Assembly (NCBI GenBank): GCA_001028815.1
Contig: LDJB01000005.1
Span: 63,135-127,134 of the forward strand
Source: Peptococcaceae bacterium 1109
GTDB lineage: Bacteria > Bacillota > Limnochordia > Darwinibacteriales > Darwinibacteriaceae
Length of the DNA: 64,000 bases
Direction: 5' to 3'
Shown piece after piece: positions 9,114 through 18,123 of the stretch (position 1 is its first letter; each line of letters opens with the position of its first letter). The notes beneath the pieces were generated by a model. That model was given only the letters and a program-made list of their open reading frames with translations. It made no database searches and was not told the DNA's origin. Position numbers and translations under genes: made by a program.

Positions 9114-11855
9114 ATGGAGTATAAGAAGAAATTGATTGAAGTGGCTCTCCCCTTGGAAGCCATAAACGCAGAGGCATCCCGTGAGAAATCCATCCGCCAT
9201 GGGCATCCCTCGACGCTCCACCTCTGGTGGTCGCGCAAGCCCACCGCGGCAGTGCGGGCGGTGTTGTGGGCATCCTTAGTAGATGACCCGTCCAGCCATC
9301 CGGGTAGGTTTCCCACCCCGGAAGCTCAGCAGGCTGAGCGGGAGCGCCTCTTCGGCATCTTGACGGAGCTTATTAAGTGGGAGAACTCCAATGATGACGA
9401 GGTCGTGCAGAGGGCGAAAGAAGAAATCCTGAGGTCTACCGACGGCGAGCCACCCGCATTGCTAGACCCTTTTGCAGGGGGCGGCACCATCCCTCTGGAA
9501 GCACAGCGGCTGGGCCTCGCAGCTCATGCCAGCGACCTTAATCCGGTGGCGGTTATGATCAACAAAGCCATGATTGAGATCCCGCCGCGCTTTGCGGGGA
9601 AACCGCCTGTGAACCGGAAGTCCCGCGGGGCCGAGGCTCAGGCATGGGAAGGCGCAGCGGGCCTCGCGGAGGATGTGAAGTTCTACGGCACATGGATGAA
9701 GGAGGAAGCCCTGCGGCGCATCGGCCACTTATATCCCACAGTCCAGGATGAGCACGGCAGTGAGCGGCCTGTAATAGCCTGGCTCTGGGCCCGGACCGTC
9801 AAGTGCCCTAATCCAGCCTGCAGATGCGAAATGCCCTTGGCCAGCCAGTTTGAGCTGTCAAAGAAGTACCAGGTGCATGTTCAGCCCATTATTGCTGAGG
9901 GCAGTATTAGATATGAGGTTAGGCACGGAGAAGAAGCACCACAGGGAACCGTTAGCCGTCGCGGTGCAAGCTGCATCGCTTGCGGTACTCCGGTAGGCTT
10001 TGCCTATATTCGCGGAGAGGGACAAGCAGGGCGAATGGGGACGCGCCTCATGGCCGTTGTGGCAGAAGGAGAGGGAGGCAGGTTGTACCTTCCGCCCGAT
10101 GCCGCGCATGTGCACGCCGCTCAGGTCCCCCGGCCCGAGGATTACCCTGATGGGCCCATTCCCCACAATCCCCGGGATTTTAAGACTCCCAACTACGGTT
10201 TAGAGGGTTTCGCTGACTTGTTCACCAACCGCCAGCTGGTAGCTCTGACCACATTCAGCAGCCTTGTTAGAGAGGCGCAAGCTCAGGCCGAACGGGATGC
10301 CCTTGCGGCAGGGATGGCCGGGGATGATGTCCCCTTGGCAGCAGGGGGCACTGGGGCTAAAGCCTACGGCGAGGCAGTGGCAGTATACCTAGCGTTTTTA
10401 GTGGACAAACTGTTAGATTACCATTCCGCCTTGTGTTCCTGGAACATCTCCCGTGACGTTCTGAGAAACACCTTTGTCCGTCAAGCCATGCCCATGGCGT
10501 GGGACTTCGCTGAAGCGAACCCCTTTAGCGGGTCTACCGGATCCTTCGAGAGCATGCTTAGTTGGATTGGTAAGGCCTTGCTTGCGCTCCCGGCAGCGGG
10601 TGCAGGGTATGCTAGGCAGTCAGATGCCCAAAGCGATCTCGGCTTGCGGGACATCATGGTGTCTACCGATCCGCCTTACTATGACAACATTGGCTACGGG
10701 GACTTATCCGACTTTTTCTATCTGTGGATGCGGCGTTCCCTGCAGCACATCTATCCAGAGATGTTCTGCACCATGCTGGTCCCTAAAGGCGAAGAACTAG
10801 TAGCAGTACCCTACAGGTTTGACGGCCATCAGGATGAGGCCAAAGGCTTCTTTGAAGAGGGTATGCTGAGAGCACTGCAGCAGGTCTATAGCTATTCACG
10901 GGACGACGTCCCTGTAACCATCTACTACGCCTTTAAGCAGCGGGCTTCCGCAGGGGGCGAGGGGGCCGCTTCTACGGGCTGGGAAACCATGCTTACAGCC
11001 ATTGTTAAAGCCGGTTTTGCCATTACCGGAACCTGGCCCATACGGACAGAAAGGCCAGCAAGGAACCTGAGCCTGGACAGTAACGCCCTGGCTTCATCCA
11101 TTGTCCTTGTCTGCCGTAAACGGCCCGAGGATGCTCCTGTTGGCACCCGCCGAGATTTTACCAGTGTCCTCAAACGAGAGCTCAGGCCCGCTTTGGAAAG
11201 GCTCCGGGGAGCAAACATCGCACCCGTAGATCTAGCCCAATCCGCGATTGGGCCGGGGATGGCAGTCTTTTCTAGGTACGCAAACGTACTGGAGGCTGAT
11301 GGAACGCCCATGAGCATCCGCACGGCTCTAGAAGCCATTAACGAGGAGCTTGACCTGTATTTTTCCCAACAGGACAGTGAGCTGGATGCAGTAAGCCGAT
11401 TCTGTGTGGCGCTTTACACTCAGTTCGCCTTTGCAGAAGTAAGCTTTGGGGAAGCGGACATTCTGGCTCGCGCCAAAAACGTTGCGTTGGGAAAGCTCGC
11501 GGAAAATGGCATGGTGCATGCCCACAAAGGGAAGGTGCGGCTCCTTAACAGGGACGAAATCTCTGCACGAGCGGACTATCGGTCTACATGGCTCCTTACG
11601 CAGCAGCTTACCAGAGCTGTGGAGAGGGCGGGCGCGGTTGGAGCTGCGGAGATTGTCTCCCAAACCCCTTCACAAGAAGTGGAGAAGGCACGGGCTTTGG
11701 TGTACTGGCTGTATACCATAGCTGAGCGAAAGGGATGGGCGGCAGAGGCCTACGCCTACAATTCCCTAGTCACTCTGTGGCGGGATATTCAGGCTAAAGC
11801 TGGGGAACTGGGCGGTCAAGCCCCGAAGCAGCCCGTACTTAAAGAATTTTGGTGA
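9114..11855 (+). CDS. DUF1156 DNA methyltransferase 3
   Basis: A 913-residue third paralogue, placed 12 bp after the second with GAGGAG at 9102-9107 as ribosome site. It has the same order of parts: DUF1156 block, DPFAGGG, cysteine-rich insert (CPNPACRCEM, then CIACG), DPPY at 519-522 and a helical C-terminal third. It is the most divergent of the three in DNA and shows none of the tail identity shared by copies 1 and 2. All catalytic motifs are intact, so nothing marks it as decayed. Three intact copies in one operon suggest different specificities or a requirement for overlapping modification. Confidence 0.9.
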   Translation: MEYKKKLIEVALPLEAINAEASREKSIRHGHPSTLHLWWSRKPTAAVRAVLWASLVDDPSSHPGRFPTPEAQQAERERLFGILTELIKWENSNDDEVVQRAKEEILRSTDGEPPALLDPFAGGGTIPLEAQRLGLAAHASDLNPVAVMINKAMIEIPPRFAGKPPVNRKSRGAEAQAWEGAAGLAEDVKFYGTWMKEEALRRIGHLYPTVQDEHGSERPVIAWLWARTVKCPNPACRCEMPLASQFELSKKYQVHVQPIIAEGSIRYEVRHGEEAPQGTVSRRGASCIACGTPVGFAYIRGEGQAGRMGTRLMAVVAEGEGGRLYLPPDAAHVHAAQVPRPEDYPDGPIPHNPRDFKTPNYGLEGFADLFTNRQLVALTTFSSLVREAQAQAERDALAAGMAGDDVPLAAGGTGAKAYGEAVAVYLAFLVDKLLDYHSALCSWNISRDVLRNTFVRQAMPMAWDFAEANPFSGSTGSFESMLSWIGKALLALPAAGAGYARQSDAQSDLGLRDIMVSTDPPYYDNIGYGDLSDFFYLWMRRSLQHIYPEMFCTMLVPKGEELVAVPYRFDGHQDEAKGFFEEGMLRALQQVYSYSRDDVPVTIYYAFKQRASAGGEGAASTGWETMLTAIVKAGFAITGTWPIRTERPARNLSLDSNALASSIVLVCRKRPEDAPVGTRRDFTSVLKRELRPALERLRGANIAPVDLAQSAIGPGMAVFSRYANVLEADGTPMSIRTALEAINEELDLYFSQQDSELDAVSRFCVALYTQFAFAEVSFGEADILARAKNVALGKLAENGMVHAHKGKVRLLNRDEISARADYRSTWLLTQQLTRAVERAGAVGAAEIVSQTPSQEVEKARALVYWLYTIAERKGWAAEAYAYNSLVTLWRDIQAKAGELGGQAPKQPVLKEFW

Positions 11856-11877
11856 TCACGAACGGAGGGAATACGTG

Positions 11878-14800
11878 ATGGTGGAGAACCACACTCATGT
11901 TTCGCAGGGATTTCGAGTGCTTCTAAAGGCCTTAGCGCCTTATCTCGCCCGTGAGTTCCAAACCGCTTTTGGCCACGATTGGTGGAACAAGGCAGTCCTA
12001 GATATTCTCTACGAAGATCAAAAACGGGACCTACCCACCACGGGGGAGTGGGCAGATCTAGTTGATTCACTGGATATATACAGAGCCTTGCTCTTGTTTG
12101 ACTTGCATTGGCACGAAATATTCCGCAAGAAGCTATCCATTGACCACCGCACCTGGGCGAAAGAGCTCGTGGGCGTGAGGAACAAGTTGGCACACTTGGG
12201 CGTTCAGGATTTCTCTGACGATGATACCTGGCGAGCGCTTGATACCATGTCCCGGCTGTGCGAGGCAATAGACCCCGATGGGGCAGAGGAAATCCGCTCT
12301 ATGCTCCGTCGGCTGCGTTACGGGTCAGAGTTTGGCTCCACAGCCGTCACTCACCTTGCTGATGGGGCTGGAGAGAAACGCCAAAAGAACGTGGGGATCC
12401 TTGATACCAAACCCTTAGGCGACTTGCCTAGCTGGCGGGAAGTAATTGAACCCCATCCCGATGTGGCCCAGGGGCGATACCGGAATGCAGAATTTGCCGC
12501 AGACCTTGCCCAGGTATCTCGGGGAGAAGGATCTTTTGAATACCGCGATCCAGTGGAGTTTTTCGCCAGGACCTATGTAACTCAGGGGCTTGCAGGCCTT
12601 CTTACAGAAGCCCTCCTTAGGGTAAGCGGCAAAGGCGGGGAACCGGTTATTCAGCTCAAGACCGCCTTTGGCGGCGGCAAGACCCACAGCATGTTGGCGT
12701 TATATCACGTGATGCGGGCTCGGGTTTCCGCGGAGAAGCTCGCGGGCGTAAAGCCTATCCTGGAGAGCGTTGGTTTATCGGCTCTGCCTCGGGCTAACGT
12801 AGCCGTGTTGGTCGGTACTGCTCTCGATCCTTCTAAGAGCAGGCGCCCGGCGAACATGCCTGGCATCACGATTAATACGTTCTGGGGCGAGATGGCTGCC
12901 CAGCTTGGGGAATCTGCTGGCGATCCAAGCCTGTACAACTATGTTAAGGAAGCAGATAAGCGGGGGGTATCCCCTGGTTCTGCCGCGTTGAAGAGCTTGT
13001 TTGATGCCGCGGGGCCTTGTGTTATCCTAATGGACGAGATTGTGGCCTACGGAAAGAAAATCTACGGCGTGGAGGGCCTGCCTGCCGGCTCCTTCGACAA
13101 CTTCGTTACCTTCATCCAAGAAGTGACAGAAGCGGCCCGGGCAAGCAAAAACAGCCTAGTGGTCGCGTCCATTCCCGAGTCGGACATTGAAATCGGGGGC
13201 GAAGCGGGCAGCATAGTGCTGGAGACCATTGAACACACTTTCGGCCGCATGGAATCCATTTGGAAACCCGTTGCCGCGAATGAAGGCTTTGAGGTTGTGC
13301 GGCGGCGGCTGTTCTTAGACTGCAAAGATCCAGAGGCCCGGGAGCGGGTGTGCGGGGCATTCAGCCGGATGTATGCTGCCAACCCTGGAGATTTCCCTGT
13401 TGAAGCCCGGGAGCTGGAATACAAAGAACGCCTCTTATCCTGCTACCCCATCCACCCCGAAGTCTTCGATCGGCTTTACCAAGATTGGTCCACGCTAGAA
13501 AGGTTCCAGCGGACCCGGGGCGTACTGCGGCTCATGGCCGCAGTGATTCATGAGCTCTGGATGGGTAATGACGCCAGCCTGCTCATCATGCCCGGGACTT
13601 TCCCCCTAAACGTGCCCAGCGTCCGGGATGAACTCACCCGGCATCTTCCGGAGAACTGGAACAGCATCGTTGATCGGGAAGTGGATGGCAGGAACTCCAT
13701 ACCTTACCTTAAGGATCAGCCTGGCACTCACTTCAGCCGGTACATGGCGGCGCGCCGAGTAGCCCGCACAATTATGTTGGGCAGTGCACCCACAGAGCGC
13801 TCACAGGCGGTGCGGGGGATCGAAGCATCCCGGATTCGCCTAGGCGTAGTTCAGCCTGGGGAAAACATCCCCATATTCAACGATGCCTTGAATACGCTTC
13901 GCAACGAACTGTCTTATCTTTACTCTAATCCTTCTGGAGACAGATACTGGTACGACAACCGTCCCACGCTCCGGAAGACAGCGGAGGACCGGGCCACTCA
14001 GGTCCATGACTCCGATGTGGAATACGAGATTGAGCAGCGGCTCAGGAAACTCCGCAAAGAGCGGCCCTTTGGGGGAGTGCATATCTGCCCCGCGTCGTCA
14101 TTGGACGTACCCGATGAACAAAGCGCCCGGCTTGTGATCCTGAGGACGAAGGATAGTTACAAGCCGGGGACAGAGGACAACCGGGCTTTATCCAAGATCA
14201 ACGACATCCTGCACAACAGGGGCACCAGCCCGCGGCTGTACCGCAACATGCTCGCTTTTGTAGCACCTGACAAGGAGATGCTTGCTGGGCTTGAGCAGGC
14301 GGTGCGCTGGTACCTCGCTTGGAAGTCCATCAAGGATGACCACGAGATCTTGAATCTCGATGCAGCCCAGAACAGAGAAACGGAAACTAGCCTTGAGCGG
14401 GCTGATGTCACTGTGAACTCCCGCATCAAAGAGACTTACTGCTGGCTGTTGGTACCCTATGTGGACCGCACGCAAGATCTGAAGGCCATTCACTTTGACA
14501 CCATTCGCATCAGCGGTGGGGACGATACCATAGTGCAAAAGGCCGGGAAGAAAATGCTGCAGAACGAGGCTGTCGTCGAACGGTGGGCACCGGCACTTCT
14601 CCGTATGGAGCTGGACAATCTCCTCTGGAAAGAGGCGCCCCACATTGCTATCAAGTCCTTGTGGGATTACCTGTGCACCTACTGCTACCTGCCGCGGCTC
14701 GCAAACGTAGGTGTCTTGGAAGATGCGATCCGTACGGGGCTGAACTCCACAGAGTATTTTGCTTATGCGGCTGGATTTGACGGCACTAGGTACATTGATC

Positions 14801-15270
14801 TTAAGTTCAACCAACCGGTGCACAGTATTGACCAGTCGGGATACCTTGTTAAGGTGGACAGAGCCCAGGCACAGCTAGCTGCAGAGACAGCTCCGAGCTC
14901 TGGTGAGCGGCTTGATCCCCGCAGGCCAGCGGTAGTGGATAGGCCAACGCCCATTGGTGGTGGTGCTGGTGGGTATCCGGGTACACAGGGCGGCGGAGAA
15001 GATGAGGTCTCTGATGGGCCGGCGCCAAGCGCTCCGCAAAACACCAGCTTTTTCCTCTCCACAAGGCTAGATGACACCCGCATCGGCCGGGATGTACAGC
15101 AGCTGATGCAAGAGGTGATCAACCACCTCATCAACACCGACGGTTGTGAGGTTGAAATCCGCCTAGAAGTCACGGCCCGTACCCCTCAGGGTTTCTCGCC
15201 CCAAATCGTGCGAGTGGTTTCTGAGAACAGCCGAACCCTAAAGGTGGAAGACTTTGGCTTTGAAGGCTAG
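11878..15270 (+). CDS. DUF499 ATPase with N-terminal Swt1-like HEPN domain
   Basis: A large (1130-residue) AAA-like ATPase that closes the defence operon. Residues ~25-130 resemble the Swt1-type HEPN domain and contain R101-NKLA-H106, matching the R-x4-H signature of HEPN ribonucleases. The DUF499 ATPase follows: Walker A FGGGKTH (K268), Walker B ILMDE (D386, E387), and VVASIPES as a likely sensor segment. A Gly/Pro-rich linker near 1015-1065 separates a small C-terminal domain. ATG 11878 has GGAGGGA at 11864-11870; a GTG at 11875 is in frame and also possible. DUF499, DUF1156 and SNF2-type helicase genes are known to travel together in defence islands related to DISARM. The function as an RNase effector is inference. 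Confidence 0.88.
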   Translation: MVENHTHVSQGFRVLLKALAPYLAREFQTAFGHDWWNKAVLDILYEDQKRDLPTTGEWADLVDSLDIYRALLLFDLHWHEIFRKKLSIDHRTWAKELVGVRNKLAHLGVQDFSDDDTWRALDTMSRLCEAIDPDGAEEIRSMLRRLRYGSEFGSTAVTHLADGAGEKRQKNVGILDTKPLGDLPSWREVIEPHPDVAQGRYRNAEFAADLAQVSRGEGSFEYRDPVEFFARTYVTQGLAGLLTEALLRVSGKGGEPVIQLKTAFGGGKTHSMLALYHVMRARVSAEKLAGVKPILESVGLSALPRANVAVLVGTALDPSKSRRPANMPGITINTFWGEMAAQLGESAGDPSLYNYVKEADKRGVSPGSAALKSLFDAAGPCVILMDEIVAYGKKIYGVEGLPAGSFDNFVTFIQEVTEAARASKNSLVVASIPESDIEIGGEAGSIVLETIEHTFGRMESIWKPVAANEGFEVVRRRLFLDCKDPEARERVCGAFSRMYAANPGDFPVEARELEYKERLLSCYPIHPEVFDRLYQDWSTLERFQRTRGVLRLMAAVIHELWMGNDASLLIMPGTFPLNVPSVRDELTRHLPENWNSIVDREVDGRNSIPYLKDQPGTHFSRYMAARRVARTIMLGSAPTERSQAVRGIEASRIRLGVVQPGENIPIFNDALNTLRNELSYLYSNPSGDRYWYDNRPTLRKTAEDRATQVHDSDVEYEIEQRLRKLRKERPFGGVHICPASSLDVPDEQSARLVILRTKDSYKPGTEDNRALSKINDILHNRGTSPRLYRNMLAFVAPDKEMLAGLEQAVRWYLAWKSIKDDHEILNLDAAQNRETETSLERADVTVNSRIKETYCWLLVPYVDRTQDLKAIHFDTIRISGGDDTIVQKAGKKMLQNEAVVERWAPALLRMELDNLLWKEAPHIAIKSLWDYLCTYCYLPRLANVGVLEDAIRTGLNSTEYFAYAAGFDGTRYIDLKFNQPVHSIDQSGYLVKVDRAQAQLAAETAPSSGERLDPRRPAVVDRPTPIGGGAGGYPGTQGGGEDEVSDGPAPSAPQNTSFFLSTRLDDTRIGRDVQQLMQEVINHLINTDGCEVEIRLEVTARTPQGFSPQIVRVVSENSRTLKVEDFGFEG

Positions 15271-15295
15271 ATGAGCAAGGGGCTTTTCTGAGGTT

Positions 15296-15321
15296 CCCGG
15301 GGGAAGGTGGCTTCCCCTGGG
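15296..15321 (+). terminator. hairpin after the defence operon
   Basis: An 11-bp stem with one G:T pair (CCCGGGGGAAG at 15296-15306 with CTTCCCCTGGG at 15311-15321) and a GTGG loop follows the DUF499 stop by 25 bp. No clear T-run follows, so it may be a weak or factor-assisted terminator. Confidence 0.4.
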
Positions 15322-15426
15322 GGCCTACTCATAGAAATGGGCGAGAATGATTTTCAACGTCATTGACATTTCCCTTTTATTGTGCAACAATATTCACGAC
15401 ATCCCAGTAAAACGGGCTAAATAATT

Positions 15427-15447
15427 TGATAATAGGAATAATTATCA
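15427..15447 (+). promoter_or_regulatory. Fur box upstream of feoA
   Basis: TGATAAT and ATTATCA flank a 7-bp centre. The inner 19 bp match the classical Fur box at 15 positions, and both outer arms are perfect. A TTGACA at 15363 with AACAAT 17 bp later could be a promoter upstream. The site lies 67 bp before feoA, as expected for iron-dependent repression of the whole operon. Confidence 0.75.
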
Positions 15448-15514
15448 CTAGACAGTCGAGATAGACCTCAATCGCGAATACACCAGCAATCACAAGGAAC
15501 AGGGGAGAAGTCAC

Positions 15515-15778
15515 GTGTTGGCAAGGAGAAAGATTATCAATCGCAAACAGTCATCCAACTCCAAGAACTGCTGTTTGTACTATGCCAAAGACGGTCAACA
15601 GTATATTGTGACCCAGGCGCCGCAGGTTGGTATTCTAAAGAGCTTAGGAATCGTAGAAAACGCCGTCATCCAAAAGCAGCTGACTTACCGGATGGGTGGG
15701 CCTGTGCTTCTCAGGATAGACTCTTGTGAAATTGCCATTGGGAAGGATTTCGCAGAAAAGATCATGGTAAGGGGTTAG
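15515..15778 (+). CDS. feoA: ferrous iron transport protein A
   Basis: An 87-residue cytoplasmic protein with the SH3-like FeoA fold (residues ~20-87: ...APQVGILKSLGI... then GGPVLLRI and EIAIGKDFAEKIMV). FeoA proteins assist the FeoB ferrous iron transporter. It starts with GTG; AGGGGAG at 15501-15507 gives correct spacing. It sits directly upstream of feoB and 67 bp downstream of a strong Fur box. The extra basic N-terminal ~15 residues are unusual but short. Confidence 0.88.
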   Translation: MLARRKIINRKQSSNSKNCCLYYAKDGQQYIVTQAPQVGILKSLGIVENAVIQKQLTYRMGGPVLLRIDSCEIAIGKDFAEKIMVRG

Positions 15779-15781
15779 GAC

Positions 15782-17536
15782 ATGGCAAGCTGTCATGAAA
15801 TACTCGAAGATGCGGCCATTTTTGAGAAAGAGAACAAGATCCTCTTAATGGGCAACCCCAACGTGGGTAAAAGTGTGTTTTTCTCCCAGCTCACAGGCTT
15901 ACAAGTCGTGAGCTCTAACTATGCGGGGACAACCGTTACCTACACCGAAGGCACCATGGAGCTAGGGGGCAAACAGTATACCTTAATCGACGTTCCTGGG
16001 ACTTATTCCCTGGAGGCCGTCTCGGAAGCAGAAGCGGTCGCGGTTAGGTTCATGGAAAGCAACCCCTTGGCTGTTTTGTGTGTCCTTGATTCCACCAATC
16101 TGGAGCGGAATATCAAACTTGGCCTGGAACTGCAGCGCTTCAATGTACCAATTGTCTATGCCTTGAACCTGGTGGATGTGGCTCAGCGCCACGGGGTGCA
16201 GATTGATGTGGCCAAGCTTTCCCGCGCGCTCGGGGCTCCAGTGGTTCCTACTGTGGCGGTGAAGGGAGAAGGCTTCCAAAATCTCCTCGCAGAATTGGAG
16301 AAAATCCCGAGCGAGCCTGGCCTAAGGCCCAAGTTCCCGCCAGTACAAGGCGATCTGTGGACGCGGGCAAAGGAAATTGCTTCCCAGGTAAGGGTAAACG
16401 TCTCTGGGGAGCTCAGCTTCCTAGACCGTCTCGGCGAGGCCATGCTCAAGCCCTGGCCGGGAATACCCATTGCTCTGCTAGTGATCTTGGCATCACTTGG
16501 TGCTATCGTGGGCGGGGGAAAAGCTCTTAGAGCAGTATTGCTCCTGCCCTTGGTGAACAACGTCTTGGTGCCGTTCTTTAAGGCCTTATTTGCTTCATTT
16601 ATACCTGAAGGGATTTTCCTGAATGTCCTTGTTGGCGAGTACGGGGTGTTTGTGATCGGCTTTGAGTGGATTATTGCCCTGATTCTGCCCTACGTCTTCC
16701 TGTTCTATGTGGTGTTTTCATTCTTGGAGGATTCAGGCTTCCTGCCCCGCCTCAGCGTCCTGTTTGACGGCATCATGCGGAAACTTGGGGTGCAGGGGGG
16801 TAGCATGATCACTATCATGATGGGCTATGGGTGTGCGGTGCCGGCGATTATTGGCTCCCGGACGGCTACCACCAAGAAGGAACGCCTGATTATCTCCGCC
16901 GCGGTTTGCTTTGGCGTTCCGTGCATTTCTCAAACCGGGGCTCTCATCAGCCTTTTCGCCAATTTCTCGCCGCTCCTTCTCGTGCTCATGCTCCTTCTCT
17001 CCCTCGCGGTTATGGCAACGGTCGCCTTGGTCTTAAGCCGGGTTATAAAGGGCGATGTGGATCCCATGGTGATTGAGATCCCCAACCTCCTCATGCCCAA
17101 CGGCAAGGCCTATGGGAAGAAACTTATGCTGCGGATGCGGGGCTTTTTGGTAGATGCAGAAGGGCCGATGCTCCTTTCCATCTTGATTGCTGCAGGTTTG
17201 AAAGAGACAGGCCTGCTAGATATGGTTGCGGTTCACTTGGAACCTATCGTCAGCGGCTGGCTGGGGCTGCCCAAGGACGCGGTCATCGCCCTAATTCTGG
17301 GTATCGTTCGCAGGGAGATGGCAGTTGCGCCCCTCTTGGCCATTCAGGGACTGACTGCACTCCAGGCCTTCGTGGGAGGTACGGTTGCCTTGCTTTACCT
17401 TCCGTGCCTGTCTGTCTTTGGTATCCTTGCGAAGGAATTCAACGCCAAAGTGGCAGTGGCCATCGGCGTATCCACTGCCATAAGCGCCTTGTTGGTGGCG
17501 GGGATCATTAACCAAGTGGCCCAGCTGTTTATCTAA
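15782..17536 (+). CDS. feoB: ferrous iron transporter FeoB
   Basis: A 584-residue membrane GTPase that imports Fe2+. The N-terminal G domain shows G1 GNPNVGKS (24-31), G3 DVPGTY (from D70) and G4 NLVD (129-132). The membrane part contains gate-like segments and the conserved GYGCAVPAIIGSRT motif, with a second half ending in LPCLSVFGILAKE. It is shorter than the ~770-residue enterobacterial protein, mainly because the GDI/linker region and C-terminal extension are reduced. The start is 3 bp after feoA, so the two are translated together. Confidence 0.93.
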   Translation: MASCHEILEDAAIFEKENKILLMGNPNVGKSVFFSQLTGLQVVSSNYAGTTVTYTEGTMELGGKQYTLIDVPGTYSLEAVSEAEAVAVRFMESNPLAVLCVLDSTNLERNIKLGLELQRFNVPIVYALNLVDVAQRHGVQIDVAKLSRALGAPVVPTVAVKGEGFQNLLAELEKIPSEPGLRPKFPPVQGDLWTRAKEIASQVRVNVSGELSFLDRLGEAMLKPWPGIPIALLVILASLGAIVGGGKALRAVLLLPLVNNVLVPFFKALFASFIPEGIFLNVLVGEYGVFVIGFEWIIALILPYVFLFYVVFSFLEDSGFLPRLSVLFDGIMRKLGVQGGSMITIMMGYGCAVPAIIGSRTATTKKERLIISAAVCFGVPCISQTGALISLFANFSPLLLVLMLLLSLAVMATVALVLSRVIKGDVDPMVIEIPNLLMPNGKAYGKKLMLRMRGFLVDAEGPMLLSILIAAGLKETGLLDMVAVHLEPIVSGWLGLPKDAVIALILGIVRREMAVAPLLAIQGLTALQAFVGGTVALLYLPCLSVFGILAKEFNAKVAVAIGVSTAISALLVAGIINQVAQLFI

Positions 17537-17547
17537 AGGGTGGTTCT

Positions 17548-18123
17548 ATGAATGGGCTTATACCCCAGGCCACAAGCTCCTTGGAACGCCTCGCAATACA
17601 GAGCAGGCTGGCCCGGGGAGCTGTGGCCTTGTACTATAAAGGGCTTGTTGCAGCTGAGGCGGCCTTGGCCCGAGTTCAGCCAGAGGACAACGTCCTGTGC
17701 ATCGGCGGAGGGCCCCTTCCCCTTACCGCCATCCTGCTGCACAAACGTACAGGCGCCTCAGTGACAGTGATTGATAATGATAATCAATCCGTTGCATTGG
17801 GAAAAGGCCTCCTCGAGAGTCTTGGTTACGGGGCGCAGATCCGCTTTCTGCCAGGGGATGGCCGGGCTTTCCCCCTGGATGAGTTCACCGTAATACACGT
17901 TGCAGCCCAGGTTCAGCCCATGGATGCCGTGGTTCAGAACGTTAAGGCCCATTCTGCCAGGGGTACCCGGATTCTAGTGCGCCTTCCCAAACAACAGTTG
18001 GCGGCCCTTTACGGGCGTTTTGAGCCTTTAGCCCTCAGTGGCTTTGTGGATCAGGTGCGGCATCGCTGGCGGAATACTGGCCGCACGCTGCTTTTAGTGG
18101 GATCAGGAGAATCACTGCCATGA
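17548..18123 (+). CDS. nicotianamine-synthase-like SAM-dependent enzyme
   Basis: A 191-residue Rossmann-fold protein. VLCIGGGPLPLTAILL (residues ~50-65) followed by VTVIDND closely follows the GPLPLT SAM-binding motif of nicotianamine synthases, which transfer aminobutyrate from SAM to build metal ligands. It is shorter than archaeal or plant enzymes and lacks a helical N-terminal domain. It lies 12 bp after feoB in the Fur-controlled operon, which fits a role in iron handling, perhaps a chelator or a metal-linked methylation. An ordinary methyltransferase cannot be excluded. Its stop overlaps the next start (ATGA). Confidence 0.65.
   Translation: MNGLIPQATSSLERLAIQSRLARGAVALYYKGLVAAEAALARVQPEDNVLCIGGGPLPLTAILLHKRTGASVTVIDNDNQSVALGKGLLESLGYGAQIRFLPGDGRAFPLDEFTVIHVAAQVQPMDAVVQNVKAHSARGTRILVRLPKQQLAALYGRFEPLALSGFVDQVRHRWRNTGRTLLLVGSGESLP

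Noticed and set aside
14188..14823. 211-codon antisense frame in the DUF499 gene
   Set aside because: A shadow of the coding strand; no start signal or similarity.
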